Both the position numbers and the translations under genes were made by a program. Positions 32,244-42,900 of a DNA stretch of 64,000 bases are shown here, one piece after another. This DNA comes from Stenotrophomonas rhizophila. Lineage in GTDB: Bacteria > Pseudomonadota > Gammaproteobacteria > Xanthomonadales > Xanthomonadaceae. The stretch's first letter is position 1. Each line of letters opens with the position of its first letter. Below the pieces are notes generated by a model that saw nothing but the letters and a program-made list of their open reading frames with translations, was not told the DNA's origin and did not search any database. The DNA lies in contig NZ_CP007597.1 of NCBI RefSeq assembly GCF_000661955.1, forward strand, positions 1,171,605-1,235,604, in the 5' to 3' direction.

Positions 32244-33484
32244 GTCTGTCCACTGGCACCCCGCCGTCCTGTAGCCGCGTCACCGCCGCCGTGCGTGCCG
32301 GCATCGACCGCGATACCGCCCACGGCGCGGTGACCCCGCCGATCGTGCTGTCGTCGAACTTCAGCTTCGATGGCTTTGGCAACAAGCGCCAGTACGACTA
32401 CACCCGCAGCGGCAACCCGACCCGCGACCTGCTGGGCGAAGCGTTGGCCGAGCTGGAAGGCGGCGCGGGCGGCGTGATCACCTCCACCGGCATGGGCGCG
32501 ATCAACCTGGTACTCAACGCGCTGCTGCAGCCCGGTGACACGCTGGTGGTGCCGCACGATGCCTACGGCGGCAGCTGGCGCCTGTTCAACGCACTGGCGA
32601 AGAAAGGCCACTTCGGCCTGATCACCGCCGACCTCACCGACCCGCGCTCGCTGGCCGATGCGCTGGCGCAGTCGCCCACGCTGGTGCTGGTGGAAACCCC
32701 GTCCAACCCGCTGCTGCGCATCACCGACCTGCGCTTCGTCATCGATGCCGCGCACAAGGCCGGGGCCAAGGTGGTGGTGGACAACACGTTCCTGTCGCCG
32801 GCGCTGCAGCGGCCGATCGCCTTCGGCGCGGATCTGGTGCTGCATTCCACCACCAAGTACATCAACGGCCACAGCGACGTGGTCGGCGGCGCGGTGATCG
32901 CGCGCGATCCGGCCGTGCACGAGCAGCTGGTGTGGTGGGCCAACGCGCTGGGCCTGACCGGCTCCCCGTTCGACGCGTTCCTGACCCTGCGTGGCCTGCG
33001 CACGCTGGGTGCACGCCTGCGCGCGCACCAGGAAAACACCACCGAGGTGGTCAACCTGCTGGCCGCCAGCGATGCGGTGGCCAAGGTCTACTACCCGGGT
33101 CTGGCCGACCACCCCGGCCATGCCATTGCCGCCCGCCAGCAGGACGGCTTCGGCGCGATGCTGTCCTTCGAACTGGCCTCCTGCCCGGGCGATGATCCGC
33201 ACGCGGCGGTGCGCGCGTTCGTGGATGGCCTGCGCTGTTTCACCCTGGCCGAATCGCTGGGCGGTGTCGAAAGCCTGGTGGCGCACCCGGCCACCATGAC
33301 CCACGCGGCCATGACGCCCGAAGCGCGCGCGCATGCCGGCATCAGCGAGGGCCTGCTGCGCCTGTCGGTGGGCATCGAGTCGCCGGAAGACCTGGTGGCC
33401 GACCTGCAGGCCGGGCTGGAGCGCGCGCAGGCGGTGATCGACCTGCACGCGCAGGCCGTGGTGCGCAAACAGGTGGATGCATGA
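32240..33484 (+). CDS. metB: cystathionine gamma-synthase (PLP)
   Basis: 414 aa. Cys/Met-metabolism PLP enzyme: YTRSGNPTRDLLGEALAELE, TGMGAINLVLNALL, ETPSNPLLRITDL, DNTFLSPALQRP and the cofactor lysine in HSTTKYINGHSDVVGG. It joins acyl-homoserine with cysteine to give cystathionine; direct sulfhydrylation is a possible side role. Its ATG overlaps the metX stop (ATGA) with GGGAG just upstream. An open reading frame extends far upstream in the same frame but that part is only the shadow of metX. Confidence 0.93.
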   Translation: MSLSTGTPPSCSRVTAAVRAGIDRDTAHGAVTPPIVLSSNFSFDGFGNKRQYDYTRSGNPTRDLLGEALAELEGGAGGVITSTGMGAINLVLNALLQPGDTLVVPHDAYGGSWRLFNALAKKGHFGLITADLTDPRSLADALAQSPTLVLVETPSNPLLRITDLRFVIDAAHKAGAKVVVDNTFLSPALQRPIAFGADLVLHSTTKYINGHSDVVGGAVIARDPAVHEQLVWWANALGLTGSPFDAFLTLRGLRTLGARLRAHQENTTEVVNLLAASDAVAKVYYPGLADHPGHAIAARQQDGFGAMLSFELASCPGDDPHAAVRAFVDGLRCFTLAESLGGVESLVAHPATMTHAAMTPEARAHAGISEGLLRLSVGIESPEDLVADLQAGLERAQAVIDLHAQAVVRKQVDA

Positions 33485-34548
33485 GCGCGGTTCTGTCCCT
33501 GGTGGCCGCGCCCGCACGCCGCCTGGCGCTGCTGGGTACCGGCACCGTGGGCACTGCGTTCGTGCAGCGCTACCAGTCACTGCAGGCGCGCGGCGTGGCC
33601 TTGCCGGCGTTCTCGTGGCTGGCCAATTCGCGTACCGCCCGTGCCTGTGCGCAGGCACCCGACCACGAACTGCAGCAGGCCAACCTGGCCGTGCGCGGCG
33701 CGCCGGCGCTGCAACCGTGGGCGGAAGCGGAAGGCCTGCAACGTGGCGATGTGGTAGTGGATGCCACGGCCAGCGACGACGTGGCCAACTGGCACGAACA
33801 ATGGCTGGCGCGTGGCGTGCACGTGGTGACCGCCAACAAGCTGGGCCAGGGTGCGCAGCTGGCGCGGGCGCAGGCGATCACCGAAGGGCGGCTGGGCGGC
33901 GGTGCGCAGTACGGCGACAGCGCCACGGTCGGTGCCGGGCTGCCCCTGCTCAGCAGCCTGCGCGCGCTGGTGGCCGGCGGCGACCGCATCCACCGCGTGG
34001 AAGGCGTGCTGTCCGGTTCGTTGGCCTGGCTGTTCCATCACTACGTCGGCCAGCGCGCATTTTCAGAATGGGTGCGCGAGGCGGCCAGCGCCGGGTATAC
34101 CGAGCCGGATCCGCGCGTGGACCTGTCCGGTGAGGACGTGCGCCGCAAGCTGCTGATCCTGGCGCGGGCCAGTGGCATCGCACTGCGCGGTGAGCAGGTG
34201 GCGGTGACCTCGCTGGTCCCGGCCGCGCTCGCCGCGCTGCCGACTGACGCCGCGTTGGCACAGTTGTCGTTGCTGGATGCACCGCTGCAGGCGTTCTGGC
34301 AGCAGGCGCAGGAGCAGGGCGGCTGCCTGCGGTTCGTGGGCGGCTTCGACCATGACGGTGCAACGGTGGGCCTGCGCATCCTGCCGCTGGGCCACCCGCT
34401 GGCCGGTGGCGGCCAGACCGACAACCGCGTGGCCATCCACAGCGATCGCTATCCCACCCAGCCGCTGCTGATCCAGGGGCCGGGTGCAGGCGCGGACGTC
34501 ACTGCGGCGGCGTTGCTGGATGACGTACTGGCGATCGTGCGGCGGTAA
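33481..34548 (+). CDS. hom: homoserine dehydrogenase (monofunctional)
   Basis: 355 aa. Rossmann motif LGTGTVGTAF at the N-terminus, TANKLGQGAQ, and the signature GYTEPDPRVDLSGEDVRRK with the catalytic Lys and Asp. It reduces aspartate semialdehyde to homoserine, the substrate of MetX. There is no aspartokinase fusion and no ACT domain, so feedback must come from the riboswitch. It overlaps metB by ATGA, giving a fully coupled three-gene operon. A cluster of SMAG repeats follows. Confidence 0.94.
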   Translation: MSAVLSLVAAPARRLALLGTGTVGTAFVQRYQSLQARGVALPAFSWLANSRTARACAQAPDHELQQANLAVRGAPALQPWAEAEGLQRGDVVVDATASDDVANWHEQWLARGVHVVTANKLGQGAQLARAQAITEGRLGGGAQYGDSATVGAGLPLLSSLRALVAGGDRIHRVEGVLSGSLAWLFHHYVGQRAFSEWVREAASAGYTEPDPRVDLSGEDVRRKLLILARASGIALRGEQVAVTSLVPAALAALPTDAALAQLSLLDAPLQAFWQQAQEQGGCLRFVGGFDHDGATVGLRILPLGHPLAGGGQTDNRVAIHSDRYPTQPLLIQGPGAGADVTAAALLDDVLAIVRR

Positions 34549-34597
34549 CGCCTACCGTTGGTGGGTTGCTCTTGATCTGATGCCTCGCGCGAACGGC

Positions 34598-34878
34598 AGC
34601 CGACCAACGGTCGGCTCTACCGGTTCGGGTGCAGCGGTGAAGCGGGGCATGTTGTTGCTGGCGCCTCTCTTCTCGTAGAGCCGACCGTTGGTCGGCTGCT
34701 CCTGATCTCAGCATCGCGCGAACGGCAGCCGACCAACGGTCGGCTCTACCGGTGCGGGCGCATCGGTGACACGGGATATTGCAACGCTGGCGCACTCCGC
34801 TCGTAGAGCCGACCGTTGGTCGGCTGCTCTTGACGTCATGCATCGCGCGAGCGGCAGCCGACCAACGGTCGGCTCTAC
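34598..34878. repeat. array of five SMAG hairpins
   Basis: Hairpins AGCCGACC-NNN-GGTCGGCT at 34598, 34679, 34727, 34807 and 34856, with GTAG or CTAC alternating so that neighbours face each other. The spacers also repeat (GCATCGCGCGAACGGC, CGGGTGCAGCGGTGAAGCGG), so a ~130-bp unit has been tandemly copied. Between the ends of hom and the hydrolase, it may terminate both transcripts. Confidence 0.88.
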
Positions 34879-34938
34879 CGGTGCGGGTGCAGCGGTGAAG
34901 CGGGGCGTGCTATTGCTGGCGCATCTCTACGCCGGTGG

Positions 34939-35940
34939 TCAGGGGGCGGTGGACAGCGCCTTCAGCAACGCGGTGTTGAACCGTGCAGGCGCCTGCACCT
35001 GAGGCGAATGGCCCAGGTCGTCGAAGGTCACCAAGGTGGCACCGGGGATGGCGGCTGCTGCGGCTTTGCCCAATGCGGGATAGTCGCCGAGGGTGGCCTT
35101 GAGGGCGGGCGGCGCCAGGTCGCGGCCGATCGCGGTGCGGTCTTTCTGCCCGATGAAAAGCGTGGTGGGGACGCGGATGTCCGGCAGCTCGTAGACCACC
35201 GGCTGGTTGAACACCATGTCCGAGGTCAGAGCCTGGCTCCAGGCAACCGCCTGTTTTCCGGGGCCGTCGTACATGCCTGACTGCATGCGCGCCCACTGCG
35301 CGTACGCCGGCGTCCAGTCGCCGTTGTAGTACACGTCCAGCTGGTACTTCTTGATGCTCTCGAAGCTGGTCTTCAGTTCGCCTGCATACCATGCATCCAC
35401 GCTGCGCCAGGGCACGCCCTTGGCTTTCCAGTCTTCCAGTCCGATCGGGTTGACCAGCGCCAGCCGGCGCAGCTGCTGCGGGTACATCAGCGCATAGCGC
35501 GCGGCCAGCATGCCGCCCATCGAATGGCCGACCAGGTCGACCTGGGCCGCATCCAGGCCGAGGTGGGCGAGCAGCGCATGCGTGTTGGCAGCCAGTTGGC
35601 CGAACGAGTACTGGTAGCGCTCGGGCTTGCTGGATTTGCAGAACCCGATCTGGTCCGGCGCGATCACCCGGTAGCCGGCCGCGCTGAGCGCGGTGATGGT
35701 GTCTTTCCAGGTGGCCGCGCAGAAGTTCTTGCCGTGCAGCAGCACCACCGTGCCCGCCACACCCGTGCCGGCCGGGGGGACATCCAGGTAGGCCATCTGC
35801 AGCGGCTGCCGCTGCGATTCCAGGTCGAAGGTCTTGACCGGCCACGGGTAGTCGAAGCCCTCCAGGCGGGGGCCGTAGGTGTCGGCGGCAAGCGTGGTCA
35901 GCGGCAGGCAGGCAAGCAGGGCGGCAGCCAGGATGCGCAT
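34939..35940 (-). CDS. exported alpha/beta hydrolase
   Basis: 333 aa from [19 protein letters not shown], a signal peptide; GGAGA is upstream. Alpha/beta-hydrolase motifs: [12 protein letters not shown] (oxyanion hole), [17 protein letters not shown] (nucleophile Ser), [12 protein letters not shown] acid region and DDLGHSPQ with the catalytic His. It acts in the periplasm; the substrate is unknown. The upstream in-frame extension is rejected because it crosses a SMAG repeat. It is transcribed away from sdaA with a SMAG between them. Confidence 0.88.
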   Translation of the reverse strand: MRILAAALLACLPLTTLAADTYGPRLEGFDYPWPVKTFDLESQRQPLQMAYLDVPPAGTGVAGTVVLLHGKNFCAATWKDTITALSAAGYRVIAPDQIGFCKSSKPERYQYSFGQLAANTHALLAHLGLDAAQVDLVGHSMGGMLAARYALMYPQQLRRLALVNPIGLEDWKAKGVPWRSVDAWYAGELKTSFESIKKYQLDVYYNGDWTPAYAQWARMQSGMYDGPGKQAVAWSQALTSDMVFNQPVVYELPDIRVPTTLFIGQKDRTAIGRDLAPPALKATLGDYPALGKAAAAAIPGATLVTFDDLGHSPQVQAPARFNTALLKALSTAP

Positions 35941-36015
35941 GGCGGTCTCCGGAACAGGGGAGTGCCGACTGTACCGGAGCGGCCGTGCAGGCGGGCCGAT
36001 CATGCGCATGCGAGC

Positions 36016-36038
36016 AGCCGACCAACGGTCGGCTCTAC
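36016..36038 (-). repeat. SMAG hairpin
   Basis: AGCCGACC-aac-GGTCGGCT followed by CTAC; a single copy 17 bp beyond the sdaA stop codon, where it probably helps end that transcript. Confidence 0.85.
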
Positions 36039-36054
36039 CGCCGGGGGCGGTCGA

Positions 36055-37437
36055 TCAGCACTCGATGACGTTGACCGCCAGCCCGCCGCGGCTGGTTTCC
36101 TTGTACTTGTCCTGCATGTCGCGGCCGGTGTCGCGCATGGTCTTGATCACCTTGTCCAGCGAGACCTTGTGCTTGCCGTCGCCGCGCATGGCCATGCGGC
36201 TGGCGTTGATCGCCTTCACCGCGCCCATCGCGTTGCGCTCGATGCAGGGAATCTGCACCAGCCCGCCGATCGGGTCGCAGGTCAGGCCGAGGTTGTGCTC
36301 CATGCCGATTTCGGCGGCGTTCTCGATCTGGCTGGGGTTGCCGCCGAGCGCGGCGACCAGGCCGCCGGCCGCCATTGAGCAGGCCACGCCCACCTCGCCC
36401 TGGCAGCCCACTTCGGCGCCGGAGATCGAGGCGTTTTCCTTGTACAGGATGCCGATGGCCGCCGAGGTCAGCAGGAAGTCGAAGATGCGTTGTTCGTTGG
36501 CGCCGGGGCAGAAACGGTCGAAGTAATGCAGCACCGCCGGCAGCACGCCGGCCGCACCGTTGGTCGGCGCGGTGACTACGCGGCCACCGGCGGCGTTTTC
36601 TTCATTGACCGCCAGCGCGTACAGATTCACCCAGTCCAGGGTGGTCAGCGGATCGCGCATGCCCGCTTCGGGCTTGGACGACAGCTCGCGGTACAGCGCC
36701 GGGGCGCGACGGGACACGTGCAGGCCGCCGGGCAGGGTGCCTTCCTGGCGGATGCCACGGGCCACGCAGGCCTGCATCGCGCCCCAGATCTCGCGCAGCT
36801 GCTCGCGGATCTCGTCTTCGCTGCGCCAGCACTTCTCGTTCTCGAACATCATCTGGGCAATGCTCAGCCCGCTGCGCGCGGTCTGCGCCAGCAGTTCGTC
36901 GCCGCTCTTGAACGGGTAGGGCAGCGGGGTTTCATCGGGCACGATGCGGTCGTCGGCGGCATCGTCCTGGTTGACCACGAAGCCGCCCCCGACCGAGTAG
37001 TAATCGCGCGTGGCGATGACCTGTTCGTCGGCGTCATAGGCGGTAAAGCGCATGCCGTTGGTGTGATACGGCAGCTTCTGGCGCTTGTTCAGGCCCAGGT
37101 CGCGCTTCTCGTCGAAGGCGATCTCGTGGGTGCCCATCAGCTGGATCCGCTTGCTGCTGCGGATGCGTTCGAGGGTCTCGGGGATGATGTCCGGGTCGAT
37201 CAGGTTCGGGCGCTGGCCTTCCAGCCCGAGCAGGACCGCCTTGTCGGTGCCGTGCCCGCGCCCGGTCAGGGCCAGCGAGCCGTACACGTCGGCGCGGATG
37301 CGCACCACGTCCTGCAGGCGGCCCGGGTCCAGCAACCAGCGGTGCACGAAGCGTTCGGCGGCCTTCATCGGTCCCACGGTGTGCGAGGAGCTCGGGCCAA
37401 TGCCGATCTTGAAAACGTCGAACGTGCTGACAGCCAT
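36055..37437 (-). CDS. sdaA: L-serine ammonia-lyase, iron-sulfur type
   Basis: 460 aa, single chain like E. coli SdaA. The N-terminal half has [20 protein letters not shown]. The catalytic domain carries the [4Fe-4S] cysteines in [16 protein letters not shown] and [16 protein letters not shown], ending with a conserved C-terminal Cys (NVIEC) that plugs the active site in the resting enzyme. It deaminates serine to pyruvate and ammonia. A start three codons upstream (MAIMAVS) is possible. Confidence 0.96.
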   Translation of the reverse strand: MAVSTFDVFKIGIGPSSSHTVGPMKAAERFVHRWLLDPGRLQDVVRIRADVYGSLALTGRGHGTDKAVLLGLEGQRPNLIDPDIIPETLERIRSSKRIQLMGTHEIAFDEKRDLGLNKRQKLPYHTNGMRFTAYDADEQVIATRDYYSVGGGFVVNQDDAADDRIVPDETPLPYPFKSGDELLAQTARSGLSIAQMMFENEKCWRSEDEIREQLREIWGAMQACVARGIRQEGTLPGGLHVSRRAPALYRELSSKPEAGMRDPLTTLDWVNLYALAVNEENAAGGRVVTAPTNGAAGVLPAVLHYFDRFCPGANEQRIFDFLLTSAAIGILYKENASISGAEVGCQGEVGVACSMAAGGLVAALGGNPSQIENAAEIGMEHNLGLTCDPIGGLVQIPCIERNAMGAVKAINASRMAMRGDGKHKVSLDKVIKTMRDTGRDMQDKYKETSRGGLAVNVIEC

Positions 37438-37534
37438 GATTGCCAAACTGCGGGTATCGGATGGAGCACTATTCTATGCTGTCGCAGGCGCCAGCCTTGA
37501 GTGCGGCGCAACATTTCCGAAGGCGGGTGGGCCG

Positions 37535-37753
37535 GTGTTTACCTTGTTCCAGCGTGATGACTGCCATCTGTGCGACCAGGCCCTGGCGGTCCTGGCCCAG
37601 GCCCGGGTGCCTGGGCTGGACAGTGTGTTCGTTGACGACGATGCGGCCCTGGAGGCCCGTTACGGCCTGCGCGTGCCGGTGCTGCGCGATGCGCGGGGAC
37701 GGGAACTGGACTGGCCGTTTGATGTGGCGGCGGTGGAAGCCTGGATCCGGTAG
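37535..37753 (+). CDS. glutaredoxin-like (DUF836) protein
   Basis: 72 aa with a GTG start (GTG TTT ACC TTG) after a GGCGGGTGGG purine stretch. Thioredoxin-fold redox protein: LFQRDDCHLCDQALAVLAQ with the CxxC pair, DDDAALEARYG, then VPVLRDARGREL with the cis-Pro. Likely a glutathione or thiol-disulfide oxidoreductase in the cytoplasm. It is divergent from sdaA, whose start is 98 bp away. Its last bases run into a SMAG repeat. Confidence 0.85.
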   Translation: MFTLFQRDDCHLCDQALAVLAQARVPGLDSVFVDDDAALEARYGLRVPVLRDARGRELDWPFDVAAVEAWIR

Positions 37754-37905
37754 AGCCGACCGTTGGTCGGCTGCGCGGACTACGGCAGCCGACCAACGGT
37801 CGGCTCTACCCCCGGGGTGTCGTTGTTGCTGCGGTAGCCGACCAACGGTCGGCTCTACCTCGGGTGTCATGGTTGCTGCGGTAGCCGACCAACGGTCGGC
37901 TCTAC
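37750..37905. repeat. four SMAG hairpins
   Basis: Stems AGCCGACC/GGTCGGCT at 37754, 37787, 37836 and 37883. The first is headed by GTAG, which overlaps the stop codon of the glutaredoxin-like gene. The other three carry CTAC and are partly symmetric. They lie between converging genes. Confidence 0.87.
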
Positions 37906-37939
37906 CCGGTCTGGGCGAGCCGGCCGGCACCCGGGCGGG

Positions 37940-38506
37940 TTACTTTGCTTTCAGTACGACCTTGGTGCTGATCGCGGTTTCGTTCGGGATGGTCTTGGTG
38001 TCGGCCCAGTCGCCGCCGCCCACGCCGAAGTCCAGGCGCTTGACCGTGGCCTTGCCGCTCAGCACCGGCTGCGCGCCCGGGGTCCAGGTGAAGGTGAGGG
38101 TGACCGGCTTGCTGACGCCGCGCAGTTCCAGGGTGCCGTCGGCGGCGTACTGGTTGTTGCCCAAGGCGCGGAACTTGCTGGCGCTGTACTTGGCCTGGGC
38201 GAACTTGCCGACGTTGAAGAAGTCCGCGCCCTGCAGCGTGGAATCGCGGTCGTTGTTGCCGCTCTTGGCGCCGGCCAGCGGGATGGTCACTTCCAGCTTC
38301 GATCCGTCCAGCTTGGCCGGGTCGAAGCTGAGCTTGGTGTCGAAACCGGGGAAGCTGCCGGTGAACACTTCACCGTCGTACTTGGTGGCAAACACCAGCA
38401 CCGAACCCGGCGCCTGCACGTAATCGGCGGCCAGCACCGGCGCGGTGGCCATCAGCCCGGCCAGGGCAGCGGCCACGGCCGCGGGAGTGGAGAGCTTGAT
38501 GTTCAT
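37940..38506 (-). CDS. YceI-family periplasmic protein, copy 1
   Basis: 188 aa from MNIKLSTPAAVAAALAGLMA with AAGGA seven bases upstream. A signal peptide ends VLAADY. Then the YceI lipocalin-like barrel: VLVFATKYDGEVFTGSFPGF, AKSGNNDRDSTLQGADFFN, KYSASKFRALG and GTLELRGVSKPVTLTF. YceI proteins bind polyprenoids such as isoprenoid quinones in the periplasm. The gene follows a cytochrome b561 gene by two bases, so they are co-transcribed. Confidence 0.92.
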   Translation of the reverse strand: MNIKLSTPAAVAAALAGLMATAPVLAADYVQAPGSVLVFATKYDGEVFTGSFPGFDTKLSFDPAKLDGSKLEVTIPLAGAKSGNNDRDSTLQGADFFNVGKFAQAKYSASKFRALGNNQYAADGTLELRGVSKPVTLTFTWTPGAQPVLSGKATVKRLDFGVGGGDWADTKTIPNETAISTKVVLKAK

Positions 38507-38508
38507 GG

Positions 38509-39081
38509 TCAGTCCTTCTGGGGGGAGGCAAGCCAGCGCTGCGGCAGCATGCGCGCAAGGGTGGCATCGCGTTGGTAAAAATGGTGGTAAAGCGCGGCGC
38601 CGGCGTGGGCCAGCACCACCGCGATAAGCAGCCAGAAGCCCCATTCGTGGATGGCATGGGACAGCTGCGTGGTGCGTTCATCCGGACCGCTGAGCTTGGG
38701 CACGTTGACCAGCCCGAACCAGCGGAACGGGCGCAGCCCGCTGGCCGAGTCGTACAGCCAACCCGACAGCGGAAGGGCGAACATCAGCACGTACAGCAGC
38801 CAATGCGTGGCCGAGGCGATGCGTTCCTGCCAGGTCGGCGTGCCGGGCACCGGGGTCGGGGCGCCGGCGTACAGGCGCCAGCCCAGCCGGGCCACCACCA
38901 GCGCCAGCACAGTGATGCCCACCGACTTGTGCAGCGTGTAGATCCAGAAGTACTTGGGCGTCTTGGGGAACTCGCCCATGGTCAGGCCCAGGATGCCCAT
39001 GGCCAGGATCAGCAGGGCGATCACCCAGTGCAGGGTCTGGCTGACGCCGCCCCAGCGGGTCGCGGTGTTCTTGGCAGTCAT
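38509..39081 (-). CDS. cybB: cytochrome b561
   Basis: 190 aa with four transmembrane helices. The haem-b histidines are visible in GVSQTLHWVIALLILAMG, YTLHKSVGITVLAL, ASATHWLLYVLMFALPLSGW and LSHAIHEWGFWLLIAVV. It moves electrons within the inner membrane, with quinol or superoxide as likely partner. Its ATG overlaps the stop of the upstream yceI paralog (ATGA), and the other yceI gene follows. The yceI-cybB-yceI arrangement is a recurrent one and suggests a shared quinone-related task. Confidence 0.93.
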   Translation of the reverse strand: MTAKNTATRWGGVSQTLHWVIALLILAMGILGLTMGEFPKTPKYFWIYTLHKSVGITVLALVVARLGWRLYAGAPTPVPGTPTWQERIASATHWLLYVLMFALPLSGWLYDSASGLRPFRWFGLVNVPKLSGPDERTTQLSHAIHEWGFWLLIAVVLAHAGAALYHHFYQRDATLARMLPQRWLASPQKD

Positions 39082-39764
39082 GGCGTGGTCTCCTCGACCG
39101 GCGGTGGGGATGGAACCTGGGAGTCGTCGCGCGGCACGGGAGTTCCCGTGGCATCGACCGGCGGCGTATCGGCCGGATCGGCGGCGTTTCTGTCGCGAAC
39201 GGCTTCCGCTTCGATCCGCAGGTCCACCGCGTCGCCGATCATCGACGGCCAGCCAGATACGCCGAACGCGCTGCGGCTGAGCGTGGCGGTGGCGGAGAAA
39301 CCCGCGGTGCGGCGGAACGGGGGCAGCGGGTGACGCTTGAGGGCGTTGAGGGTGACCGCCAGGGTGACCTCGGCGGTGACGCCGTGCAGGGTCAGCTGGC
39401 CGGTTACGTTGGCGTGGGTATCGTCGATGGGCTCGACCCGGGTCGAGACGAACCGGGCCTGCGGGAAGCGCTCGGCATCCAGCAGGTTGCGCGCCAGGGT
39501 AGCCGTGTTCCATTTTTCATCGCCCAGGTCCAGCCGCTGGATCGGAACGCTCACACTGAGGGTGGCGGTCCGCCAGTCCTGCGGATCGAACACCAGCACG
39601 CCTTCGCTGCCGGACACCGTGCCCAGCGCGTGGGAGAAGCCGGCGTGTTCCACCGCGAACAGCACGCGGGTGTGGACCGGATCCAGGCGGTAGGTATCGG
39701 GCGCGGCATGCGCTGCCCAGGGGGCAGTGCACAGCAGCAGGGCAAGGGTCAGGCGCTGGATCAT
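39078..39764 (-). CDS. YceI-family periplasmic protein, copy 2
   Basis: 228 aa. Signal peptide ends AAHAAPDT. The barrel has [58 protein letters not shown] and [19 protein letters not shown]. Compared with copy 1 it has a Pro/Asp-rich C-terminal tail of about 35 residues ([17 protein letters not shown]). It is the first gene of the yceI-cybB-yceI operon and is divergent from the sensor-kinase array. Confidence 0.92.
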   Translation of the reverse strand: MIQRLTLALLLCTAPWAAHAAPDTYRLDPVHTRVLFAVEHAGFSHALGTVSGSEGVLVFDPQDWRTATLSVSVPIQRLDLGDEKWNTATLARNLLDAERFPQARFVSTRVEPIDDTHANVTGQLTLHGVTAEVTLAVTLNALKRHPLPPFRRTAGFSATATLSRSAFGVSGWPSMIGDAVDLRIEAEAVRDRNAADPADTPPVDATGTPVPRDDSQVPSPPPVEETTP

Positions 39765-39884
39765 GGCCGGGCTCCGGGAAGGTCAGGGCCGATCATACGC
39801 ACTGCACCGTTATCGGCAGCAGTGTCATGGCTGCAACAGATCGTGGTGCAACTTTCCGGTTCGGGCGGCCCGGCGGCAGTTGAC

Positions 39885-39898
39885 GCCCGCGCGCGGGC
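39885..39898. promoter_or_regulatory. GC palindrome upstream of hybrid kinase 1
   Basis: GCCCGCGCGCGGGC is a perfect 14-bp palindrome 41 bp before the kinase 1 ATG. Possible regulator site or mRNA hairpin; no direct evidence. Confidence 0.3.
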
Positions 39899-39939
39899 GC
39901 AGGGGCTGTGGGACAATCAGCGGCTACAGGGAGATCTGG

Positions 39940-42900
39940 ATGGCGATGGGAACGCGTGGCTGCTGCGCGGGCATCGTGCTGCTGGTACTGGCACTGTGCC
40001 TGGTGCCGGCGGCGGCATGGGCCGCAGAAACAACGGCTGGATCATCGGCAGAAACGCCGCGCATGCGTCGCCTCGGCGCTGCCGACGGCATGCCGTCGCG
40101 CATGGTGTTGGCGCTGGCACAGGATCGCCAGGGCTACATATGGGCAGCCACCGACGACGGCCTGGCACGCGTGGATGGCGTGGGCCTGCGGGTCTGGCGG
40201 CACGACCCGGCCGACCCCGGCTCGATTCCCGGCAACGAGGTGGAAACCCTGCTGGTGGACCCCATGGACCGCGTGTGGGTGGGGGTGAACGGCGTCGGCC
40301 TGAGCATGTTGGCCCCCGGGCGTGCGGCGTTCCAGCATTTCACCGACCTCAATGCCCGCTGCGATGGCCAGTTCTGGTCGCTGGCCTATGCGGCCAAGTC
40401 GCTGTGGATCGGCACCAACCGGCACGGCATCTGCCGGCGGGGCGAAGACGGCAGCCTGGTGCAGTACCACGCCGATCCCAACGATCCCACCAGCCTGCCC
40501 GATGACACCATTTACACGATGCTGGCCGACCCGAAGGGGCATGTGTGGGTGGGCACCGGTAGTGGCGTGGCCCGCTGGGACGGACAGCGCTTCCATCGCA
40601 TCGCACCGGCATTGCTGGGCGGCAAGAGCGTGTTCCGCCTGACCCGCGAACCCGATGGCACCGTGTGGGCCGGCACCGAAGGCGGCCTGTTCCGCATTGA
40701 TGCCGATGGCAGCGTGCGCAAGGCGCCGTGGACGCTCAGCGCCGATGTGCGGGCGGCCACCGTCATCCATGACCGCAACGGCGGCTATTGGCTGGGAACG
40801 GCCGATGGCCTGTACCGCGGCGACGCGGCCGGCGTGCACCTGCTGGCCGGCGACGCCGGTAGCGGCTTCCTGACCGCGCGCAGTGGCGTGCTGGACATGT
40901 TGCAGGACCACGAAGGCGGACTGTGGGTGGCCATGCTGACCCAGGGGCTGGCCTACCTGCCACCGGGATGGAAGCGCTTTTCCACCTGGTACCAGCTGGA
41001 TGGGAAGCCGCTGGACAGTGTCTACCTGCTGAGCGCCGCCGCGGCCGGCAATGATTTCTACATCGGCGGTGCGCACGGCATCTACCAGCTGGACGCGCAG
41101 GGCACGCTGCGCCAGATCGCCGACGATACGCAGGTGGGCGTGGGCGCCATCTGGTCGGTGCTGCCGCGCGCCGATGGCGCGCTGTGGATCGGTCGGGGCG
41201 GGCGGCTGGGCCTGTACCAGCCACGTACCGGCCAGCTGCGCGAGTGGAAGATCGGCGGCGGTTCGGATGTACGTCAGCGCATCGATCTGATCCGCCAGGC
41301 ACCCAACGGTGAGCTGTGGCTGTCGGTCATGAGCCTGGGCATCCAGCGACGCGATGCGCAGGGCAACCTGCTGGACACCATCCGCATTGAAGAAGGCCGC
41401 GGGCTGACCGAGAACCCGGTCGAGCAGATGCTGTTCGACCCGCGCGGGCAGCTCTGGATCATGGGCGACATGGGCCTGCTGCGCTGGAACGAGGACCGCT
41501 TCGAGCAGGTCCCGGGCATCTCCCGGGGCAGCATCTACGACATCACCTGGACCAGTCCCGGCGACGTCTGGCTGGCGCGCAACGGCGCGCTGGAGCGGTA
41601 CAGCTGGGACGGCCTGAGCATGACCCTGCGCGAGCGCGTGGGTGCTGCGCAGGGTTTGCCGGCGGTATCGATGGGCGGGGTGGTCACCGGCCGTCAGGGC
41701 CAGGTCTGGGCCACCACGCCGCGCGGGCTGGTGCGCTGGGATGGCGCGCAGCGCCGGTTGCGCGTCTACGGTGAGCGCGACGGGCTGCCCGACGTGGAAT
41801 TCAGTGGCCGGCCGCCGGTGCGTGCGGCCAACGGGCGGATGCTGGCAGTGACCGCGACGGGGCTGGTCGGCTTCGACCCGGATGCCGCCGATGTGCCGCT
41901 GCCGCCCTCGCAGCTGGTGATCGACAACGTGCAGGTACGCCGCGACGACGCCGAAGGCCAGCAGTCGCTGCCACCGGATGCGCCGATCGTGCTGGGGCCG
42001 CAGGACCGCGACCTGATCATCACCGCACGGCTGTTGTCCTTCGCCAATCCGCAGGGCAACCGCTATCGCTACCGCGTGTCCGGCTACGACCAGAACTGGG
42101 TGATGCAGGCAGCCGATGGCGAACGCCTGCTGTCGCGCCTGCCCTCCGGCCACTATGCCATCGACGTGCAGGCGGCCACGCCGCAGGGGCAGTGGACGCC
42201 CTCGCGTACGCTGAGCGTGGAAGTGCTGCCGCCCTGGTGGCGCAGCAGCTGGGCGATTCTGGGCTATCTGCTGCTGTGGCTGCTGCTGGTGGCCGTGGTG
42301 GTGTACGTGGCACGCGTGCGCCTGCGCCGTCGCCAGCAATGGCAGCTGACCGTGCACAAGCAGCAGATCGCGGAGCAGGCATCGCAGGCCAAGAGCCAGT
42401 TCCTGGCCACGCTGGGCCACGAAGTGCGCACGCCGATGACCGGCGTGCTGGGCATGAGCGAACTGCTGCTGGCCACGCCGCTGGATGAACTGCAGCGTGG
42501 CTATGCGGCCTCGATCCAGCATGCCGGCACGCACCTGCTGCGGCTGGTCAACGATGCGCTGGACCTGGCCCGTATCGAAGCCGGTCGCCTGGAACTGGAC
42601 ATCCGTCCGTTCGACCTGATGTCGATGCTGGCCCAGGTGCAGGCGCTGATGGAGCCGATGGCGCACCACCGTGGCCTGGCGTTCGAGCGCAGTTTCAATC
42701 TGCCCGGCCCGATCCTGGTCAGTGGCGACGAAATGCGCGTGCGGCAGATCCTGATGAACCTGCTGGGCAATGCGATCAAATTCACCGAGCGCGGGCACGT
42801 AAGCCTGGGCGCCGAGCTGATCGATGGCGGCATGGGCATCATTTTCGAGGTCGCCGACACCGGGCCGGGCATCAACACCGATCAGCAGCAGCGCCTGTTC

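Noticed and set aside
34598..34878. Possible CRISPR-like array (regularly spaced repeats)
   Set aside because: Repeats are palindromic SMAG hairpins in alternating orientation, and the spacers are themselves repeated rather than unique.
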